Shown here: positions 61,306-64,000 of the stretch, in pieces | Position numbering within the stretch: position 1 is the first letter of the stretch | Layout: the number at the start of each line of letters is the position of its first letter | Assembly: GCA_934477125.1 (NCBI GenBank) | Contig: CAKSOL010000001.1 | Location: 1-64,000, forward strand | Length of the DNA: 64,000 nt | DNA from: an uncultured Eubacteriales bacterium | Lineage (GTDB): Bacteria > Bacillota > Clostridia > Oscillospirales > Acutalibacteraceae | Direction: 5' to 3' | Made by a program: the position numbers and the translations under genes | The notes under the pieces: generated by a model | Seen by the model: only the letters and a program-made list of their open reading frames with translations | What the model was told of the DNA's origin: nothing | The model's database searches: none

Positions 61306-61614
61306 ATGAAAAATTTTATTGAAGAATAGTATTACGGCAATATAAACCCGCAAGAAAGGTATTTCAACCGCAAAAGCGAAACAGGAAAAAATATATTAGC
61401 TATTGCAGATGTTGAGGACTCATTAAATGAGGTACTTAACGATAAGGAAAAAGAGCTTTTCAAAGAATATCAAAGATTGGACGGCGAAATAACCGCCGAT
61501 TCAAACCTTGATTCATTCATTGTAGGTTTCAGAATGGGTGCAAAATTTGCGTTGGATACCTATATCAGCGATAATGTGCCGTACTTTGAATGTAAGCCAT
61601 ATCAAAGCGGTTAA
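61306..61614 (+). pseudogene. DUF6809-type protein gene with an early stop codon
   Basis: ATG 61306 follows AAGGAGA. The frame reads MKNFIEE, then TAG at 61327-61329, then continues open for 94 codons to TAA at 61612: 'YYGNINPQERYF', 'LNDKEKELFKEYQRLDGEI', 'FIVGFRMGAKFALDTY'. These match the DUF6809 pattern seen widely in Clostridia, where the eighth residue region is usually 'EELYYGNI'; TTG (Leu) to TAG is a single-base change. No alternative start with a ribosome site follows the stop. Function of the family is unknown. A sequencing error or stop-codon reading cannot be excluded. Confidence 0.72.
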
Positions 61615-61706
61615 TTGTAGAGAATTTTTCAAGAAACAAATCACTTGAACAGCGCCACTACAAACTTCCGAAATGATAAATTATAATATGGAAAGGAGTT
61701 CTGAAA

Positions 61707-62006
61707 ATGCGAGGTGTCAGCATATTGCCAACAATAGACAATGTTAAAATCAAGGACGAATATCTGAACGGTGCTTACAGCGAGCTTGCAGCATTGCTCG
61801 GTATTGACGCAGTTCTTAAAATTCATTCAAAATACAGGGGAACACAAATGTTTTTCCCAGTTGAGCTGTTCAGCAGAGAGTTCATTGTTAAACAGATAGT
61901 TGAAGAATACAATGGATATAATGTCCGCGAATTAGCTACAAAATACGGATACACGGAAAAATGGATACGCAAAATCTTAAAAGATAATATTGACAGCAAT
62001 ACATAA
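61707..62006 (+). CDS. Mor transcription activator-like protein
   Basis: 99 residues. 'LNGAYSELAALLGIDAVLKI' and 'YRGTQMFFPVELF' form the N-terminal dimer region, and 'YNVRELATKYGYTEKWIRKI' is the helix-turn-helix, matching the Mor activator family (named from phage Mu middle transcription). Such genes are scattered in Firmicute chromosomes and mobile DNA. ATG 61707 follows AAAGGAGT. It is upstream of three small-cluster genes on the same strand; it may regulate them. Confidence 0.8.
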   Translation: MRGVSILPTIDNVKIKDEYLNGAYSELAALLGIDAVLKIHSKYRGTQMFFPVELFSREFIVKQIVEEYNGYNVRELATKYGYTEKWIRKILKDNIDSNT

Positions 62007-62106
62007 ATTCAATTTAATACTGCATAATTCGGCAATATAAAACAAGGAGGGTTGTGCGCTTCCCGCCGAACTAATAAAACAATTTAAGTTAAGAGGAGAA
62101 AAAAAT

Positions 62107-62397
62107 ATGGATAAGAAAAATTTAGGCTTTATTGCGCTTATAGGCGCTGTCATTTCATTGGTTGTTATGTTTTTAATCAATTCAACATTTGGTTTGATTA
62201 TATACATAGCAAGCTTTATTATTGCAATAGTTGACTTAATTAAAAAATTCAAATCAGAAAAGCTGACACCGAAAGAATTTTTACAGGTTGCAATTAAAGA
62301 GAACACTTTAAGCGTAATAACTGTTCTCGGCATTGTTGTTGCTATAATCGTTTACGAATATGCTTCAATAAACGAGCTGGCAGACTCGTTGTTTTAA
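62107..62397 (+). CDS. Small membrane protein
   Basis: 96 residues with about three membrane helices (about 6-24, 26-44, 68-86) separated by a basic loop ('LIKKFKSEKLTPKEF'). No family I can name. ATG 62107 follows AAGAGGAGAA. It is 10 bp upstream of the SHOCT-domain gene and probably co-transcribed. Confidence 0.72.
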   Translation: MDKKNLGFIALIGAVISLVVMFLINSTFGLIIYIASFIIAIVDLIKKFKSEKLTPKEFLQVAIKENTLSVITVLGIVVAIIVYEYASINELADSLF

Positions 62398-62407
62398 GGT
62401 GGTATAA

Positions 62408-63658
62408 ATGGGTTTTTTAGATTCATTAAAGGATGTTGCGAAATCTGCCGTAGATACAGCTAAAAGCGTTTCGGAGCAAGCAAAAGCCAAGTACGATTCC
62501 GCAAAGGAAAACAGAGCTGCACAAAACGCCGAACGTGAAGCCGCAAGAAGGCTTGAAGAAGAACAGGCTAAGGAATACGGCAAGGCTAAAACAGATAGTA
62601 TTCTTTCAAAAAAGGACAATACAAAAACAGGTATTTTTCAAATAAATACTATGTCAGATACATTGTCTTTCACAAAGGAATATATGAAAAAATTAGTTTT
62701 GCCCGCTTCAAGCCTAAAGGTCAGTAAATTAAAAATGCTGCCTTATACAGACGATAAAATTGTCCGTAGGGACGTTTTAAAAAGGTTTGCGGATGTATCG
62801 GAAAATGAACAGATTATTTTCTTATTAGATAACAGTACAACAAAAGAATATCTTACCGTCACAACCGAATTTTTATATGCCAGACTTGCTATGTCGGAAA
62901 ATATGCAGGCTTTCTATAATATAAAAATTCAGTTAAGTGATATAACGTCAATAACATTTGAAAGCGACGGTGAGAAAAATAATATTTTATGTAACGGGGA
63001 ATTGCTGTTTAGTCTGCCGAACCGTTTGCGTGACACCGATTTTATAAACCTTAAACGCTATTTTGAATGTCTCGAAAAATCGGATTTTGAAATAACAGAC
63101 CAAGAAATAAACGATTTTATACACGAAAAAATAGGCGATGAGACTTATAACGAATCCCGAAAATATATGGACGAGGATGAGCTGATTATATATTTTGCTT
63201 GGGGACTTGACAGCCTTAGCGCCAAAGACTTTTTAATGTGTACTACAAGACAGTTTGTAATGCTTGACCGCGAATTACTCGGAGTGGCGCAAAATGTAAA
63301 ACGCTTTTTCTATGAGGATATTATTTCAATGTCAACCGAGCAGGAATGTAAGGACAGTTTAACGGTTACATTGCTTAATGCCGCTATGAAGCTTTGCGAC
63401 CTGACGATTTTTACGGCAGGAACAAATCTTAAAATACAAACATTAAGCACTACCGAAGCCGAAAGGGTTGTTGAAATTTATAATAACTTTAAAAAAGCGG
63501 CAAGGGATGAAGCGAAAAAACCGATTGTTGTGCAACAGGCAGAGCAGCAGATTGACCCATTGGAGCAGCTCGAAAAATTAAAAAAACTTCATAGCGCGGG
63601 AGTTATCACCGATGAAGAATTTGAAAGCAAAAAAGCTGTTTTGTTAGATAAAATATAG
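62408..63658 (+). CDS. PH-like/SHOCT-domain protein
   Basis: 416 residues, start ATG 62408 behind AAGGTGG. The N terminus is an alanine- and lysine-rich amphipathic helix (about 1-65). A first beta domain (about 75-215) and a second PH-like domain (about 235-360, 'DELIIYFAWGLDSLSAKDF', 'TTRQFVMLDREL') follow, and the C terminus is a SHOCT domain ('LKKLHSAGVITDEEFESKKA', about 380-415). SHOCT and bacterial PH domains often occur together in proteins of unknown, possibly membrane- or stress-linked function. Adjacent gene products share the amphipathic start. Confidence 0.78.
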   Translation: MGFLDSLKDVAKSAVDTAKSVSEQAKAKYDSAKENRAAQNAEREAARRLEEEQAKEYGKAKTDSILSKKDNTKTGIFQINTMSDTLSFTKEYMKKLVLPASSLKVSKLKMLPYTDDKIVRRDVLKRFADVSENEQIIFLLDNSTTKEYLTVTTEFLYARLAMSENMQAFYNIKIQLSDITSITFESDGEKNNILCNGELLFSLPNRLRDTDFINLKRYFECLEKSDFEITDQEINDFIHEKIGDETYNESRKYMDEDELIIYFAWGLDSLSAKDFLMCTTRQFVMLDRELLGVAQNVKRFFYEDIISMSTEQECKDSLTVTLLNAAMKLCDLTIFTAGTNLKIQTLSTTEAERVVEIYNNFKKAARDEAKKPIVVQQAEQQIDPLEQLEKLKKLHSAGVITDEEFESKKAVLLDKI

Positions 63659-63670
63659 GGGGATTTAATT

Positions 63671-64000
63671 ATGAATGATAAAATAAAAGATACTGTAAGT
63701 AAAATTTCCGATACGGTAAAGGATGGTGTTGACAAGGTTTCAAATAACGATACCGTTTCAAATGCTGTCGATAAGTTGAATGAAAACGAGTATGTCAAGA
63801 AAGTAAAAAGCAATAAAAACTATAAATACATAAGGCTTGGCGCTATTGTTGTTGCTGTTTTGCTTGTAGTAGGTATTTTCAATGCATTATTCGGCGGCGA
63901 TAAATATTCAAAAAAGGCAGTTAAAGCCGTAAAGGATGAAATCGTCACCTATAACAGTATGGTAGGATATAAAGATTTTAATATAAAAACAAAGGTCGTA
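63671..64000 (+). CDS. Membrane protein with amphipathic N terminus, 3' end outside the window
   Basis: 110 codons are visible from ATG 63671 (GGGGGA before it), open to the last base. An amphipathic region ('DKIKDTVSKISDTVKDGVDK') is followed by a basic stretch ('KKVKSNKNYKYIRLG'), one membrane helix (about 57-75, 'AIVVAVLLVVGIFNALFGG') and the start of an outer domain. It resembles the preceding SHOCT protein in its N-terminal helix. Family unknown. Confidence 0.75.
   Translation, partial: MNDKIKDTVSKISDTVKDGVDKVSNNDTVSNAVDKLNENEYVKKVKSNKNYKYIRLGAIVVAVLLVVGIFNALFGGDKYSKKAVKAVKDEIVTYNSMVGYKDFNIKTKVV

Overview
The window looks like chromosomal DNA from an anaerobic, probably gut-dwelling, spore-forming low-to-mid GC Firmicute (class Clostridia, Oscillospiraceae/Ruminococcaceae-like). 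The evidence is a dockerin-bearing carbohydrate-binding protein, a PdaB-like spore polysaccharide deacetylase, Firmicute gene orders (mnmG-rsmG-parB/noc; ylxM-ffh-rpsP-khpA; BceRS-BceAB), sigma-A promoters with 16-18 bp spacers, many TTG/GTG starts behind GGAGG-type ribosome sites, and wall-anchored proteins ending in an SPKTG sortase-type signal. By eye the left 8 kb and the last 3 kb are more A/T-rich than the middle.

Layout. 1-5.3 kb: the 3' part of a dockerin protein with exact 609-bp tandem repeats, then a ThuA-like protein and a Gfo/Idh/MocA oxidoreductase. 5.4-8.2 kb: a small mobile element (sigma-like ORF with a doubtful start, structured non-coding DNA, TnpW-like small protein, TnpX-like large serine recombinase) ending next to tRNA-Pro(UGG). 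8.3-19 kb: an orphan degenerate receiver protein and a 3379-residue secreted repeat protein. 19-20.8 kb: SLOG-like protein, XRE regulator, spore-type deacetylase. 20.9-28.6 kb: a cobalamin riboswitch and terminator controlling a small homing-endonuclease-repeat protein, an SPKTG-anchored GLUG surface protein, a DUF4430 (transcobalamin-like) lipoprotein, EcfT, and one polypeptide that fuses two ECF ATPases to a membrane S component. I read this as a surface-to-cytoplasm corrinoid uptake operon.

28.7-35.5 kb (mostly minus strand): S1-domain protein, ParB/Noc-like protein, rsmG, mnmG, a second Gfo/Idh/MocA gene, a second ThuA gene and acpP. The ThuA plus oxidoreductase pair therefore occurs twice. 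35.6-42.5 kb: pyruvate kinase, YbaK, and a BceRS/BceAB-type peptide-sensing and resistance module with a visible operator. 42.6-46.4 kb: a tandem pair of XRE regulators sharing an exactly identical 105-bp segment, the SRP/ribosome operon ylxM-ffh-rpsP-khpA, and a secreted protein. 46.7-50.9 kb: an EF-G paralogue lacking the catalytic histidine, a small membrane protein, and a class B penicillin-binding protein. 50.9-55.2 kb: TagGH-like polysaccharide exporter and a methyltransferase/double glycosyltransferase. 55.2-60.6 kb: TetR regulator, DUF308 protein, MMPL/RND transporter and a secreted coiled-coil partner. 60.6-64 kb: hairpin-rich intergenic DNA, a DUF6809-type pseudogene with an early stop, and a cluster (Mor-like regulator, membrane protein, SHOCT protein, membrane protein cut by the window end).

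The strongest candidate for an under-described system is the riboswitch-controlled corrinoid uptake operon with its surface proteins and fused transporter. The other main leads are the giant cysteine-knuckle repeat protein, the divergent EF-G paralogue, and the recombining regulator pair. No CRISPR array, rRNA or classical insertion sequence was seen.
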